64,000 bases of DNA from Streptosporangium sp. NBC_01756 (GCF_035917975.1 NZ_CP109130.1:8804001-8868000), one strand, 5' to 3'. Counted from the first letter of the stretch, positions 41,678 to 51,332 are shown. The notes: generated by a model from the letters alone, not told the origin. Made by a program: numbers and translations.

Positions 41678-41774
41678 TTCTCGGAAGTGCCGAGCTGGGG
41701 TTCGCCTCTCAGCCGTACATGTTCTCGGAAGTCGTGGCCATCTCCGCTTCCGAGAACACGATCTTCTCGGAAGT
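41678..41774. repeat. Cluster of four TTCTCGGAAGT iterons
   Basis: TTCTCGGAAGT occurs at 41678-41688, 41722-41732 and 41764-41774, and the complement CTTCCGAGAAC at 41747-41757. The three direct copies are spaced 44 and 42 bp, close to four helical turns. The last two form an inverted pair. Such a cluster can be a recombinase-binding region, plasmid-type iterons or an operator array. Confidence 0.55.
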
Positions 41775-41836
41775 CCGATGACCTGCGCGGACCAGCCCAC
41801 TTTGGGGCTGGGGCCGCGTTCGGGAGGAGAACGCCG

Positions 41837-41956
41837 ACCCAGGACAACCAGCGGCTGCGCCACCAACTCGCCCGGGTCCTCGGCCGGCTCCGAGCGGCCG
41901 GCATCGGGACACCCGGCGAACCGGCATCCCGGCGAGCGACGATTGGCCCCTGCTGA
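41837..41956 (+). pseudogene. Short coiled-coil fragment, possibly transposition-associated
   Basis: The plus strand reads TQDNQRLRHQLARVLGRLRA and stops at 41956. Small coiled-coil proteins of this type (NxxLRxQLAxxLGxLR) accompany tyrosine-recombinase transposons of actinobacteria. The iterons just upstream support a relic of such an element. The assignment is weak. Confidence 0.3.
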
Positions 41957-42059
41957 CGGCCGACGGCGGGCCCCGGGCCGGCTCGTCGAGGACAAGCGAC
42001 CTCGACGAGCCGGCCCTGATCACGGCCCTGTTCACCGCCTGCCCCTAGATGATGGGTTT

Positions 42060-42617
42060 CTATCGGCTGCGCGGCCTCACGCCGGTGATCATGAGGTTCA
42101 GCAATCGGTCGGCATCGGTCGCTCGATCCTTTGATCGCTCGGTGGCGACCGCGATCCCGTTGGCGAGTTGGAGCAGCTCGGAGATCGTGACATCGTCCCT
42201 GGCCTCGCCCGAACCCTGCGCCTTGAGCAGGAGTTCAGAGCCGGCCGACCGGATCCGATCGTGGTGTGCCGTCTCCTTGCCCGACAGCAGGACGGCCAGC
42301 CCGCGAAAGGAGTTGCTATGTTCCACGACCGCCCGCAGCCATGTCCGAAGGGCAGCGCCGGGATCGGGATCGGCAGATAGACACCGCGCCTGGGTACAAA
42401 GCGCCTCAACCCTGTCATGCAGCACCGCTTCGGCCAGGGCGGCCCGTCCGGCAAAGTGGCGATGCAGTGTCGCCGACCCCGCCCCCGCCCGCTGGGCGAT
42501 CTTCTCCAGGGAGGCCGCGACCCCCTCCTCGGCAAAGACCTCGCGGGCAGCAGTGAGGATGCGGTCGCGGCTTCTTACGGCGTCCGCGCGCGTGCGACGG
42601 GTTCGGCCGACATTCAC
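42060..42617 (-). CDS. TetR-family regulator
   Basis: A 185-residue regulator with the HTH RILTAAREVFAEEGVAASLE then IAQRAGAGSATLHRHFAGRA, and a C-terminal domain of the SbtR/TetR_C type (LRTWLRAVVEHSNSFRGLAV). It diverges from the crotonase gene; a perfect 17-bp palindrome lies between them. Confidence 0.92.
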   Translation of the reverse strand: MNVGRTRRTRADAVRSRDRILTAAREVFAEEGVAASLEKIAQRAGAGSATLHRHFAGRAALAEAVLHDRVEALCTQARCLSADPDPGAALRTWLRAVVEHSNSFRGLAVLLSGKETAHHDRIRSAGSELLLKAQGSGEARDDVTISELLQLANGIAVATERSKDRATDADRLLNLMITGVRPRSR

Positions 42618-42640
42618 CGAACGTCCCTCCCTGCCACTAG

Positions 42641-42657
42641 ATGGGGTCTGACCCCAT
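42641..42657. promoter_or_regulatory. 17-bp palindrome, TetR operator candidate
   Basis: ATGGGGTC-T-GACCCCAT is a perfect odd-centred palindrome 24 bases from the tetR start and 45 bases from the crotonase start. Size and position are those of a TetR-dimer operator controlling both genes. Confidence 0.7.
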
Positions 42658-42701
42658 TTATTATGGCAGACTGCGCACGCCGTCTACCCGTGAGGAACTC
42701 C

Positions 42702-43505
42702 ATGACTGACACGCTGAACGACCGCGACCAGCGCCTCGGCGGTTTCGTCGACCGACCGAGCCTCGATCAGTACGCGCCCAGATACGGTGAGCACTTCGAC
42801 ATCCGCCGGGACGCCGGAATCGTGGAAGTCAGGATGCACACCGGCGGCGGGCCCGCGATGTTCTCGCGCGGCCTGCTCAACGCCTGGGGCCAGGTGCTCA
42901 GGGACGTCGGCGCCGACCGCGACAACGAGGTGCTCATCATCACCGGCACCGGCCGCCAGTGGATCGCGGGCTTCGATCCCCGGTCCTTCTCCGAACCGCC
43001 GTCGCAATGGCCCAGCGACGTGCTCTACGAGCAGTACTCCGACGGGATGAAACTGCTGGAGAGCCTTGCCTTCGACGTCGACATCCCGACCATCGCCGCG
43101 GTGAACGGCCCCGGCCCGCGCATGGAACTCGCCTTGATGTGCGACATCACCCTGTGCGCTGACGACACCCTCATCGCCGACGGAAACTTCGCCGCCGGCT
43201 CGGTTCCCGGCGACGGCATGCACCTGGTCCTGCAGGAACTCCTCGGCACCAAGCGCGCCGCCTACCTGGCCTACACCGGCCAAAAGATCGACGCTGCCAC
43301 CGCTCTGCGGTGGGGACTGGTCAACGAGGTGCTCCCGGCCGAGCACATCATGAGCCGCGCCCGACAGATCGCCTCGGCCATCGCGGCTACGCCCCGCACC
43401 TCACGGCGGCTCACCCATGCCACGATCCGCCGCCCGTGGCAACGACGCATCGTGGAGGACCTGCGCGCCGGGTACGCACACCAACTCCTCGCGGCCAGCC
43501 GTTAG
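42702..43505 (+). CDS. Enoyl-CoA hydratase/isomerase family protein (crotonase fold)
   Basis: A 267-residue crotonase-fold protein. NEVLIITGTGRQWIAGFDPR and the oxyanion-hole segment TIAAVNGPGPRMELALMCDI are recognisable, followed by GDGMHLVLQELLGTKRAAYL and ALRWGLVNEVLPAEHI. Oxyanion glycines are retained, but the usual catalytic Glu positions are not clearly preserved, so it may be a non-CoA or isomerase member. GAGGA precedes ATG 42702. Likely repressed by the divergent TetR. Confidence 0.88.
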   Translation: MTDTLNDRDQRLGGFVDRPSLDQYAPRYGEHFDIRRDAGIVEVRMHTGGGPAMFSRGLLNAWGQVLRDVGADRDNEVLIITGTGRQWIAGFDPRSFSEPPSQWPSDVLYEQYSDGMKLLESLAFDVDIPTIAAVNGPGPRMELALMCDITLCADDTLIADGNFAAGSVPGDGMHLVLQELLGTKRAAYLAYTGQKIDAATALRWGLVNEVLPAEHIMSRARQIASAIAATPRTSRRLTHATIRRPWQRRIVEDLRAGYAHQLLAASR

Positions 43506-43701
43506 ACCTCGCCACGACGTTCCCACGTCGCACGACGATGATGCCGGGACACTTCGACCGAACTCCCAGACCCGACACTCAGGTCGCGATTCAGCAACGA
43601 TCGATTTCCGGGCCATAAGGGAGCAGGAGAACCATCAACTCCCTTATGGACGCTGTCCACACCGCGGCCCCGCAGGTGAGCGCTTCGTCGGCCGGCCCAG
43701 C

Positions 43702-44208
43702 TCAAGATAACGAACGTTTTCGGGACGGCCGGAGAGGCCGGTCCCCATCTTCGGCCGGTCCCGGCCCGCGCCGCCCCACGGCCTCGCCCGTCCAGAACCG
43801 CCCCAACAACTCCAGCCCTTCGTCCAGCCGCTCGGCGAGCACACGTCGATCGGTGGAGTCGCCGAAGCTGCCGTATTCGTCCTCGACCGGCCCACCCAGC
43901 CCCGCGGCGAAGACGACCCTGCCTCCGCTGAGGTTGTCCAGGGTGGCCACCTGCCGCGCGAGCTGCTGCGGCCGATAACGAGCTACCGGAGTGAGCAGCG
44001 TCCCCACCCGGATCCGTGACGTCGCGAGTACGGCAGCGGTCAGCAGCATCCACGCGTCCCCGAAGGGCCGCCCCGAATACCCCCGGTAATGGACGGGGTC
44101 CCAGACGAAGAGTCCGTCCCACCCGGACTCCTCGGCCGCCGCCGCGACGGTTGCCACGTTTCGGGGGTCGGCGAAGTCGCCGAAGTTCGGGATATTGATC
44201 GAGAAGCG
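43702..44208 (-). pseudogene. Luciferase-like (F420-type) monooxygenase, truncated
   Basis: The minus strand reads RFSINIPNFGDFADPRNVAT, EESGWDGLFVWDPVHYRG, RIRVGTLLTPVARYRPQQLA and DNLSGGRVVFAAGLGGPVED, the N-terminal half of an LLM-class TIM-barrel enzyme. Homology ends near ERLDEGLELLGRFWTGEA, about half the usual length. The expected ATG before RFSIN is ATA at 44211-44209 and no other start precedes it, so both ends are broken. Confidence 0.8.
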
Positions 44209-44568
44209 TATCCGGGCATCGTGGGCTACCCCACCTGTCCAGGCAACGGATTATGCGCGGTCACACAGTGGGGAAGGTACGGCCTGCCCGTGACGCCTAC
44301 CGCACCTGCCTGGACGGCCCTCCGCTCGGGTCGGTGTCGTAGGCCGCAAAGTAGGGGTGTATCCCCAGGTCAGGACAGCGCGCGAGGCCTGTCGGAATCC
44401 GCTCACCGACCCGTTTACCGACGTTGATTCTCGGCATGAGTTCTCGACGCTCACCACCTGCGACCTCGTAGTTTCCCGGTGGAGTGTCGACAGACGAACG
44501 ATTCCGCACAAGATCACATCAGGCACGATCGAAATCTGACGTCACGAGAGTCGAGCCAGCGCCGCTGG
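44209..44568. other. Intergenic region without a recognised gene
   Basis: Between the broken luciferase-like gene and the AraC gene I find no protein-like frame, repeat or RNA signature. Short open frames on both strands overlap each other and are probably chance. Confidence 0.45.
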
Positions 44569-45489
44569 TCAGGACGCTTGTCGGAGCCGGTGTCGGTAGC
44601 GGAGGGGGGCCTCGCCCACCTCTCGCTTGAAGGCGGTGCTAAAGGCGCTCTCGGAGGTGTAGCCCAGCTGTGCGGCTAGTTCCCCGATCCGGACGTTGTC
44701 GTCGCGCAGCGCCCGCTGGGCCAGCAGCATCCGCCAGGAGCTGAGGTAGGTCAGAGGGGGGACACCGGCCACGGAGCGGAACCGCACGGCGAACGACGTC
44801 CGCGACATCGCCGCCGCACGGGCCAGTTCCTCCAACCCCCAGGGCCGGCCCGGTTCGCGATGCATGAGAGTCAGCGCGGGACGCAGCCGGTCGTCGGTCA
44901 GCGCCCGCAGCCACCCCGGCGGCAGTTCGGCCTGGCCCAGGTAAGCCCGAAGCACCTCCAAGATCAGCAGCTGGGCGTGCTGGCGTACGGCAAAGGCAGC
45001 GCCCATCCGCTCGGCCGTCACCTCTTCGACCAAGCGGTTGACGCACGCCCGTAGGGCGGGCGCGGCGGCGTCGCAGGAGCGAATGAGCGCCACGGGCGGC
45101 AGCGTCTGCGTCAACAGCGCCACGCCGGCCTGGTTGAGCTCGACGTGGCCACCGAGGATGACGTCGTCGACGGCGAAGTCCGCGCCGCCGACGCGCAGGG
45201 CATAGTCTCCCGGCTCAGGCGCGAACTCCTCGGGCGGGCCGTCGCCGGTTCCGCCCTCGGCACGCAGCCACGAGCGGCCGGTCAGGACCGCGACGTCACC
45301 GGCCTCCATCTCGATCGGGGCATCCAGCCCGTCGGCCGACAGCCGGCACCGGCCACGCACCATCACTGTCAACTTCAGCGGGCTCGCGATCACCGACCGC
45401 GTGACCCAGCGGCCCCGCACTGCGAACGCGCCGGAGACCTGGCCGCGCACCTCAAGGAGATCGAACACCTCCGACAACTGATCAACCAT
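44569..45489 (-). CDS. AraC-family regulator (cupin_6 type)
   Basis: A 306-residue protein starting MVDQLSEVFDLLEVRG, the standard start of AraC/XylS regulators with an N-terminal cupin_6 domain (MEAGDVAVLTGRSWLRA, DYALRVGGADF). The C-terminal HTH pair is WGLEELARAAAMSRTSFAVR then FRSVAGVPPLTYLSSWRM and IGELAAQLGYTSESAFSTAF. ATG 45489 was preferred to TTG 45528. It diverges from an alpha/beta hydrolase gene and probably activates it. Confidence 0.9.
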   Translation of the reverse strand: MVDQLSEVFDLLEVRGQVSGAFAVRGRWVTRSVIASPLKLTVMVRGRCRLSADGLDAPIEMEAGDVAVLTGRSWLRAEGGTGDGPPEEFAPEPGDYALRVGGADFAVDDVILGGHVELNQAGVALLTQTLPPVALIRSCDAAAPALRACVNRLVEEVTAERMGAAFAVRQHAQLLILEVLRAYLGQAELPPGWLRALTDDRLRPALTLMHREPGRPWGLEELARAAAMSRTSFAVRFRSVAGVPPLTYLSSWRMLLAQRALRDDNVRIGELAAQLGYTSESAFSTAFKREVGEAPLRYRHRLRQAS

Positions 45490-45689
45490 CACGTCTTGAA
45501 CTATCGCGAAGGAAATCCGCACCGTCAAGCATTCAAAGTTCGTCCGATCTCGCTCACGCTGGAAGCATGACCCACTCCTCGGAATTCCAGCGGCCGCTCG
45601 GCTCCGGCCTCACGGCGGCGTCGACGGCAGACGAGGTGCTCGCCGGGACCTCCACCTGGACATTGGGAACGACTCGCAAGGAGCACTCC

Positions 45690-46670
45690 ATGAAACTCAA
45701 CGACTCTGCGAAAGACCCGTCGACGTACGCTGCCGGTCTCCCGGTGACGGACCCTAAGCCCGTCTACTCGTACCACCCCGTCCTGATCGACGTTCCGGGG
45801 CGCCCGGTTCCGTTGGCGGTTCGCGTGACGGCTCCGGCCGTCGGCAGTGATCTGCCGGTCATCGTTCTCTCGCACGGGCACGGCCCGTCGACCTTCGTCT
45901 CCTCGTTCTACGGGTACGGTCCGCTGGTCAACTTCTGGGCCGCGCACGGCTTCGTTGTGATCCAGCCCACGCACCTCGACGCCACGTTCCTCGGCCTGCG
46001 AGAGGCCGACGACCCGGATGCGCCGCTGTACCTCAAGTCACGCGCCGACGATCTCCGCCAGGTCGTGAACCACCTCGGCGAGATCGAACGCGCCGTTCCG
46101 GGACTCGCGGGGCGCCTGGACGTCGGCCGCATCGCCGCTGTCGGTCACTCGGCTGGCGGTCACACCGTCGGCCTGATCTCGGGCCAGACCATCACCGACA
46201 CCAGCGACGGGTCAACGGTCGGAGCCGTCGACGACCGCTTCAGCGCCCGCGTCATGATCGCCGCCCCCGGCTGCGGCGAAGACCTGAACGGCCCAGCAGC
46301 GCAGCCCTACGTCGCACTCACCAGCACCAACTTCGACGGCATGACGCCCAAAGCGCTCATCGTCGTCGGCGAGAAGGACTGGCACTCCTTCTTCTCCGAC
46401 CGGCAGGACTGGCGCAGCGACCCCTACACCGCAGCGCCCGGGCCGAAGACCCGGCTGGAAATCTTCGACGCCGAGCACGGGCTCGGCGGCATCTCCACCT
46501 TCGACGCGGCCGAGACCACCGACGAAAACCCCGACCGAGTTGCCGCCGTACGCGCGCTCATTTGGGCCTACCTGCGCAGCGAGCTCTACCCCGAAGACCC
46601 GGCCTGGACGCAGGCCACCGCAGCGCTCGCCGGCAGCACCACACCCATCGGACGCGTCGAGTCGAAGTAG
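45690..46670 (+). CDS. Alpha/beta hydrolase (chlorophyllase/PAF-acetylhydrolase-like)
   Basis: A 326-residue hydrolase. PVIVLSHGHGPSTFVSSFYG contains the oxyanion residues, RIAAVGHSAGGHTVGLISG the nucleophile Ser, KALIVVGEKDWHSFF the acid region and EIFDAEHGLGGISTFDA the His. There is no clear signal peptide. AAGGAG lies 8 bases before ATG 45690, although the frame is open back to 45567. The divergent AraC gene is the likely regulator. Confidence 0.88.
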   Translation: MKLNDSAKDPSTYAAGLPVTDPKPVYSYHPVLIDVPGRPVPLAVRVTAPAVGSDLPVIVLSHGHGPSTFVSSFYGYGPLVNFWAAHGFVVIQPTHLDATFLGLREADDPDAPLYLKSRADDLRQVVNHLGEIERAVPGLAGRLDVGRIAAVGHSAGGHTVGLISGQTITDTSDGSTVGAVDDRFSARVMIAAPGCGEDLNGPAAQPYVALTSTNFDGMTPKALIVVGEKDWHSFFSDRQDWRSDPYTAAPGPKTRLEIFDAEHGLGGISTFDAAETTDENPDRVAAVRALIWAYLRSELYPEDPAWTQATAALAGSTTPIGRVESK

Positions 46671-47022
46671 GCCCTGCGTACGCGACAGCGCCGCATGGAC
46701 CAACAGCGCATCACAGCAGGCCAGCGCATCACGTCCGCTGATCTAGACGGTGGCGGCGCCGGAGTGCTCCCTCGCCGGAGTACGCGAGGGAGCGGCGCAG
46801 GGCGTGCAGGTTCTCGCCCTTGTTCGGCTACCGGGAGATGCGCCGCCGGTAGGTCTCGTCGGCCAGGCGCTGGCGGCCGCTCACCGAGCGCCACCAACGC
46901 CAGGACAACACCCGCAATCAGCGCCGTCATCTCCGCGACCAGGCTGAACACCTCGCCCAGGCAGCCGGGAAGCTGGCCCTCGACATGCACGCGGAAGACC
47001 TCGCCCTGCCCACCCAGCAGAC
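46671..47022. other. Gene-free region with a 10-bp stem-loop
   Basis: A perfect hairpin GCTCCCTCGC / GCGAGGGAGC lies at 46766-46793, 96 bases after the hydrolase stop, and may be its terminator, although no T-run follows. The rest contains frame-shifted, weakly protein-like sequence and no recognisable gene. Confidence 0.45.
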
Positions 47023-47202
47023 TGGCTGGAAATCCGGGCCGATCGCTGGCTACGCGGCGGCCGCGCTGCCCTGCTCGCTCATGCCCGCGCCGTCCTGGCC
47101 GCGGCCGTCGCCGCCGATCGCGCGGCCGGGGCCACCTGGAACGAGATCGGCGCAGTTCTGGATGTCAGCCCGGACACCGCCGCCCGCCGCTACCGCAGCT
47201 GA
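47023..47202 (+). pseudogene. HTH-like protein, C-terminal fragment
   Basis: The plus strand reads WLEIRADRWLRGGRAALLAH, then ADRAAGATWNEIGAVLDVSP and DTAARRYRS-stop. The ending AAGxxWxEIGxxLxVSxxxAxxR is a short HTH common in small actinobacterial DNA-binding proteins next to regulators. No start codon or N-terminus remains. Confidence 0.35.
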
Positions 47203-47422
47203 CGACAGGCCGCCCGCGCGGCTTAGTCGAGAAGGAACCTACTCCGCCGATCACTGGGTGGGGTCAAAGCTCGCCGGAAGGTGTGACCAAGACACGTCCG
47301 TAGAGCCACCCCACGCCTCGCTGTACCGGGCACTCGCCGAAACCGCTGACCAGCACGAACGCCCTTAGCGTTCAATCCTGGCCGTCTCGCCCCTGGCCCC
47401 GCCCTCGGCGCTCGGACGGGTA

Positions 47423-48490
47423 TCAGCGGCGGGTTTCGATCTTCAGGTCACCGGCGGTCACAGTGCGGATGTGGTCACTGGCGAGCATGTCGTGCGGGTA
47501 GCCGAGGTCGATCGCACTGACCTTGTCGAGGCGGCCCAGCTGATCGGCGGTGAAGTCGACCTCCAGGGCGCCCAGGTTTCCCACCAGCTGCTCGGGGGTG
47601 CGAGCGCCGATGACGGGTGCTGTCACGCCCGGGTTCTGCAGGGTCCAGGCCAGTGCGACCTGGGCGGGTGTGTGTCCCACCTCCGCAGCGACCTCCCGCA
47701 CAACGTCGGCGATGGCGAGGGTGCGTTCGGTCACCATGCCCAAGCCGGCGTTGAAGCTCTTGCGGTTGCTTTCACCGGAGTCGGCGTCCGTCGCGGTCAG
47801 GTCGGCGCGGGTGTACTTGCCGGTGAGCACGCCGCCGCCCAGCGGTGAGTACGGGGTCACCCCCAGCCCCATCGCCTGTGCCATCGGGATCAGGTCACGT
47901 TCTCCGTCCCGGTTGATGAGGCTGTATTCGATCTGTAGCGCGACCAGCGGCGACCAGCCGCGCAGGTCGGCGATCGCCTGCATGCGCGAGATCTCCCAGG
48001 CCGGAGCGTTGGACATCGCCACGTACAGGACTTTGCCCTGCCGGACCAGGTCGTCCATGCCACGCAGGATCTCCTCGACCGGTGTCGTGAAATCCCACAC
48101 GTGCAGGAAGAGCAGATCAATGTAGTCCGTGTTCAGCTGCCGCAGGCTGGTCTCCACCGACGCGAACAGGCTCTTGCGGTGAGCGCCCCCGGAATTCGGG
48201 TCGTCGGGCCGACGCTGCGTCGTGTATTTCGTTGCCAGCACCAGCCTTTCGCGGTTGTCGCGGGAGAATTCCCCCAGCATGCGCTCGGAGCTGCCATTGG
48301 TGTAGGTGCTGGCGGTATCGATGAAGTTGCCGCCGCGCTCTACGTAGAGGTCGAACAGCTTGCGTGCACCGTCCTGCTCGGCGCCCCAGCCCCACTCGGT
48401 GCCGAAGGTCGCCGTGCCCAGGGCCAGCGGTGAGACCCGCATCCCGGAGCGGCCCAGCAGCCGGTAAGTGTCGAGGGTGAGCGACATCAT
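47423..48490 (-). CDS. Aldo/keto reductase
   Basis: A 355-residue AKR with catalytic Asp/Tyr in NFIDTASTYTNGSSE, Lys in LVLATKYTT and His in LLFLHVWDFTT. NADPH-binding C-terminal segment APVIGARTPEQLVGNLGALE. AGGAGG precedes two consecutive ATG codons. It is similar in layout to the AKR at 20.7-21.8 kb. It diverges from the MmyB-type regulator. Confidence 0.92.
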   Translation of the reverse strand: MMSLTLDTYRLLGRSGMRVSPLALGTATFGTEWGWGAEQDGARKLFDLYVERGGNFIDTASTYTNGSSERMLGEFSRDNRERLVLATKYTTQRRPDDPNSGGAHRKSLFASVETSLRQLNTDYIDLLFLHVWDFTTPVEEILRGMDDLVRQGKVLYVAMSNAPAWEISRMQAIADLRGWSPLVALQIEYSLINRDGERDLIPMAQAMGLGVTPYSPLGGGVLTGKYTRADLTATDADSGESNRKSFNAGLGMVTERTLAIADVVREVAAEVGHTPAQVALAWTLQNPGVTAPVIGARTPEQLVGNLGALEVDFTADQLGRLDKVSAIDLGYPHDMLASDHIRTVTAGDLKIETRR

Positions 48491-48603
48491 GTCCTCCTGT
48501 GCTCGTGATCGTCGTCGAGCACCAGCCTGCGGCCACCGCGAGCCGGGGGTAAGGGAAGGAAGCTCCTGGGAACACCAGTCCTACCCCGGCTGTTAGACCA
48601 GCC

Positions 48604-49437
48604 ATGATCACCAGCACCTTGGACGTGACACAGGAGCTGGCCGCATTCCTGCGGACCCGGCGCGAACGCCTGGACCCACGGGATTTCGGCCTTCCGGCGC
48701 GTCGGCAGGCCCGGCGGACCCCGGGACTGCGCCGCGAAGAAGTCGCAGAACTGGCTGGGATCAGCACCGACTACGTAGTGCGACTGGAACAGGCCCGCGG
48801 GCTGCGGCCCTCAGCGGACGTGGTGGAGGCGCTGGCCCGCGCGCTGCGCCTGACCCCCGACGAACGCGCCTACCTCTTCGGCCTGGCCCAACAACACCCC
48901 CGCGGTGCTGACAAGCTCGCCACCGCTGCAGGGCCGCCGCTGGCCCAGCTGGTCGCCGACCTGTCACCGCTGCCGGCAATGCTGATGAACCACCGCTACG
49001 ACATCCTGGCCTGGAACAGTGCAATGGCGAAGCTGCTATTGGATTTCGACACCCTGCCGCCGTCGAAGCGCAATGCGATGTGGCTATGCCTGATGCATCC
49101 GGAGATACGGGAGTTCTACGTCGACCGCGAACGCGTCGTGCGAGAGGGGATCGCCCACCTGCGCACTGCGTGGGCCGCGCATCCCGAGGACCAGGCGCTG
49201 ACCGACCTCATCGCCGAATGCATCACTCGTGACGAGGAATTCGCGCGATTGTGGGCCGAGCGAGACGTCAAGGTCAACGGCCGCGGACGCAAGATGATGC
49301 GGCATCCTGACGTCGGTGTGATCGCAGTCCATTTCGAAACGCTTACGCCACTTCAAGATCCGGACCAGCTTTTGATGATCTACCGCGCCGCGGACGATGA
49401 GAGCCAGTCGGCATTGGACCGGTTGTGCGCACGGTGA
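48604..49437 (+). CDS. XRE-type regulator with MmyB-like ligand-binding domain
   Basis: A 277-residue protein. The HTH is TPGLRREEVAELAGISTDYV and VRLEQARGLRPSADVVEALA at residues 40-80; the C-terminal MmyB-like PAS fold contains LPAMLMNHRYDILAWNSAMA and YVDRERVVREGIAHLR. Proteins of this type bind hydrophobic ligands and repress divergent oxidoreductase genes. Here the divergent gene is the AKR. Confidence 0.92.
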   Translation: MITSTLDVTQELAAFLRTRRERLDPRDFGLPARRQARRTPGLRREEVAELAGISTDYVVRLEQARGLRPSADVVEALARALRLTPDERAYLFGLAQQHPRGADKLATAAGPPLAQLVADLSPLPAMLMNHRYDILAWNSAMAKLLLDFDTLPPSKRNAMWLCLMHPEIREFYVDRERVVREGIAHLRTAWAAHPEDQALTDLIAECITRDEEFARLWAERDVKVNGRGRKMMRHPDVGVIAVHFETLTPLQDPDQLLMIYRAADDESQSALDRLCAR

Positions 49438-49522
49438 TGTCGAACCGCCCATTCGTGCGCTGAGGCTGAACCGTCGCTCCGGCGTGTCTTCGGGATCCAT
49501 CGGTGAGATCTGAGCCGAAAAC

Positions 49523-49594
49523 ATGCCGATCCGCCCGATCCGCGACGACATCGAAACCCGCGTCCAGCAACTGCTCGCCGAGCTGACCACCTGA
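49523..49594 (+). pseudogene. Possible arsenate reductase-like C-terminal tail
   Basis: The plus strand reads MPIRPIRDDIETRVQQLLAE-LTT-stop. The RPIRDxIxxRVxxLLxEL pattern is the last helix of low-molecular-weight-phosphatase-type arsenate reductases. Only 23 residues remain, so the call is tentative. Confidence 0.3.
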
Positions 49595-49709
49595 CACCGG
49601 AGCCTAGGGTTTCTCTCGCGTGACCTGCACCTGACTAAAGGCTCACCACATCAAGGCCCGGAACTCCTATAGCTACGGTGAGGGGCAGAGTAGGCGGCGA
49701 TCCCGCGTT

Positions 49710-49937
49710 CTACCTGGGGTTTTCTGGGGCTCCGTGGATAATGCGGTGGATGGTGGAGCGTCCGACGATGTACTCGGTGGCCAGGTCGGCGAAGAAAACC
49801 TCGCCTTCGGTGTAGCGGCGGCGGATGGAACGGCGGGCGGGTTCGGGCAGTTTGGGCTGCTTGCCCTTGAGCTTGCCGTTCTTCTTCGCGAGGGCCGTCC
49901 CTTCGCGGGTGCGCTGGTGCCCGATGTTCGCTTCTGA
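49710..49937 (-). pseudogene. Serine recombinase C-terminal fragment
   Basis: The minus strand reads GHQRTREGTALAKKNGKLKG, KQPKLPEPARRSIRRRYTEG and YIVGRSTIHRIIHG. This is the end of the E-helix and the C-terminal HTH of a small serine resolvase. The catalytic domain is missing. Confidence 0.7.
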
Positions 49938-50113
49938 GGGGCCTCGGTGTTTCCGGACAGCCGTCTTATGGTCGTAGCCTATGCGGCTGCTCGGGTTGAA
50001 AGGGATTCGCGAGCGCTGAACCCTGCCGCGAGATGAGCGGGACCTTCTCGCCGGATGCGGCGCCGGGCGGCGGGGGTCTGTGTCGGCTGGATGCGCTGTG
50101 AGCCGCCCGTCGC

Positions 50114-51310
50114 TCAGCCAGGACGCTCGGCCGCCCACGCGCCGAGGCTTTCCTCGGTGAGGACCTGGTCCAGCGCGGTGGCCGCCGCCCCGTGCAGCGC
50201 TCCGTCCTCGCCGAGTACGGCGGCCACCACCGGCGGCGGGTCCGGGCGGCGAAAGCTCATCAGCCCGTCGGTCAGGGCCGCGCCGAACTCCATGGCGGCC
50301 GCGGAGCGCAACGGCTCGGCGAAGCCGCCGAGTGTGACGATGCCGGGATCCAGGGCGTTGATCAGCCCGGCGAGGCCGCGGCCGAGCCAGCTCGCGGCCC
50401 GTCCCACCGCGGCCCGGACCGCCGCGTCTCCCTCCGCCCTGGCCAGGGCCGTCTGCGCGTAGCTGCGCGGGTCGGGAGGCGGCGGCTCCCCGAGGTGACG
50501 GGCGATGGCCCGGCCGTCAACCGCAAGGTCCCAGCAACCCAGCGCGCCGCATGGGCAGCGCAGCGCGGGGTCGCCGAGCGGGAGATGGCCGAACTCGCCG
50601 CCGGTGCCGGTCGCGCCCGTGACAGGGCGGCCGTCCACGACCAGGGTGCCGCCCACGCCCACCTCGATCGTGACGTGCAACGCCGTGCCGACCCCGGCGC
50701 CGGCGCCGTAGCGGGCCTCGGCGGCGCCGGCCAGCGTCGCGTCGTTGCCGATGAGCAGCGGCAGGCCCGGTTCGGGCGCCAGTGCGGCGAGGTCCACCGC
50801 GTCCCAGCCCAGCGCCGCGGACTGCACGACTCGGCCGTGCCGCACGGTCGCGGCGGCCGCCACCGACACGGCCCGGACGCGTCCCTCGTGGCGCTCGCGC
50901 ACCCGCTGTACCGCCTGCGCGATCGTGCGGATCACCTGGCCGGGGTCGCGGCTGGCATGCGCGGCCGCCTCGGCCAGGCGCGGCCTGCCGTCGAGCGCCG
51001 CGACCGCGATCCGCCAGTCCTCCTGCCGGACGTCGACGGCGATGACGACCGGGCCGTCCGGATGCGGGCGCAGCACGGTCGTCGGGCGGCCCCGGCCGGA
51101 GACGGCGGCTGGGCTCTCGACGAGCAGCGCCAGCTCGCGCAGCCGCGCGGTGATCTCGGTGGCCGATCCCGTGGTGAGGCCGAGCCGCTGCGCCACGCCA
51201 GCCCGGGTCACGCCCGGCTCGCGGCGCATCTCCTCCAGCACGGCCAGCGCGCCGCGCCAGCGAGCGTCCCGCGCGCGGACAGACCGCGCGCGGCCTGCGG
51301 AACTTGTCAT
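50114..51310 (-). CDS. ROK-family transcriptional regulator
   Basis: A 398-residue protein with an N-terminal MarR-like HTH (VTRAGVAQRLGLTTGSATEI) and a ROK sugar-kinase-like domain: LLIGNDATLAGAAEARYGAG, VTIEVGVGGTLVVDGRPVTG, GEFGHLPLGDPALRCPCGAL and the zinc motif CPCGALGCWD. The ATP-binding DxGxTx motif is altered (AVDVRQEDW), as in ROK repressors. It diverges from the HAD-GH13 gene and likely senses the released sugar. Confidence 0.92.
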   Translation of the reverse strand: MTSSAGRARSVRARDARWRGALAVLEEMRREPGVTRAGVAQRLGLTTGSATEITARLRELALLVESPAAVSGRGRPTTVLRPHPDGPVVIAVDVRQEDWRIAVAALDGRPRLAEAAAHASRDPGQVIRTIAQAVQRVRERHEGRVRAVSVAAAATVRHGRVVQSAALGWDAVDLAALAPEPGLPLLIGNDATLAGAAEARYGAGAGVGTALHVTIEVGVGGTLVVDGRPVTGATGTGGEFGHLPLGDPALRCPCGALGCWDLAVDGRAIARHLGEPPPPDPRSYAQTALARAEGDAAVRAAVGRAASWLGRGLAGLINALDPGIVTLGGFAEPLRSAAAMEFGAALTDGLMSFRRPDPPPVVAAVLGEDGALHGAAATALDQVLTEESLGAWAAERPG

Positions 51311-51332
51311 GACCACCGTCACCCCCTATATC

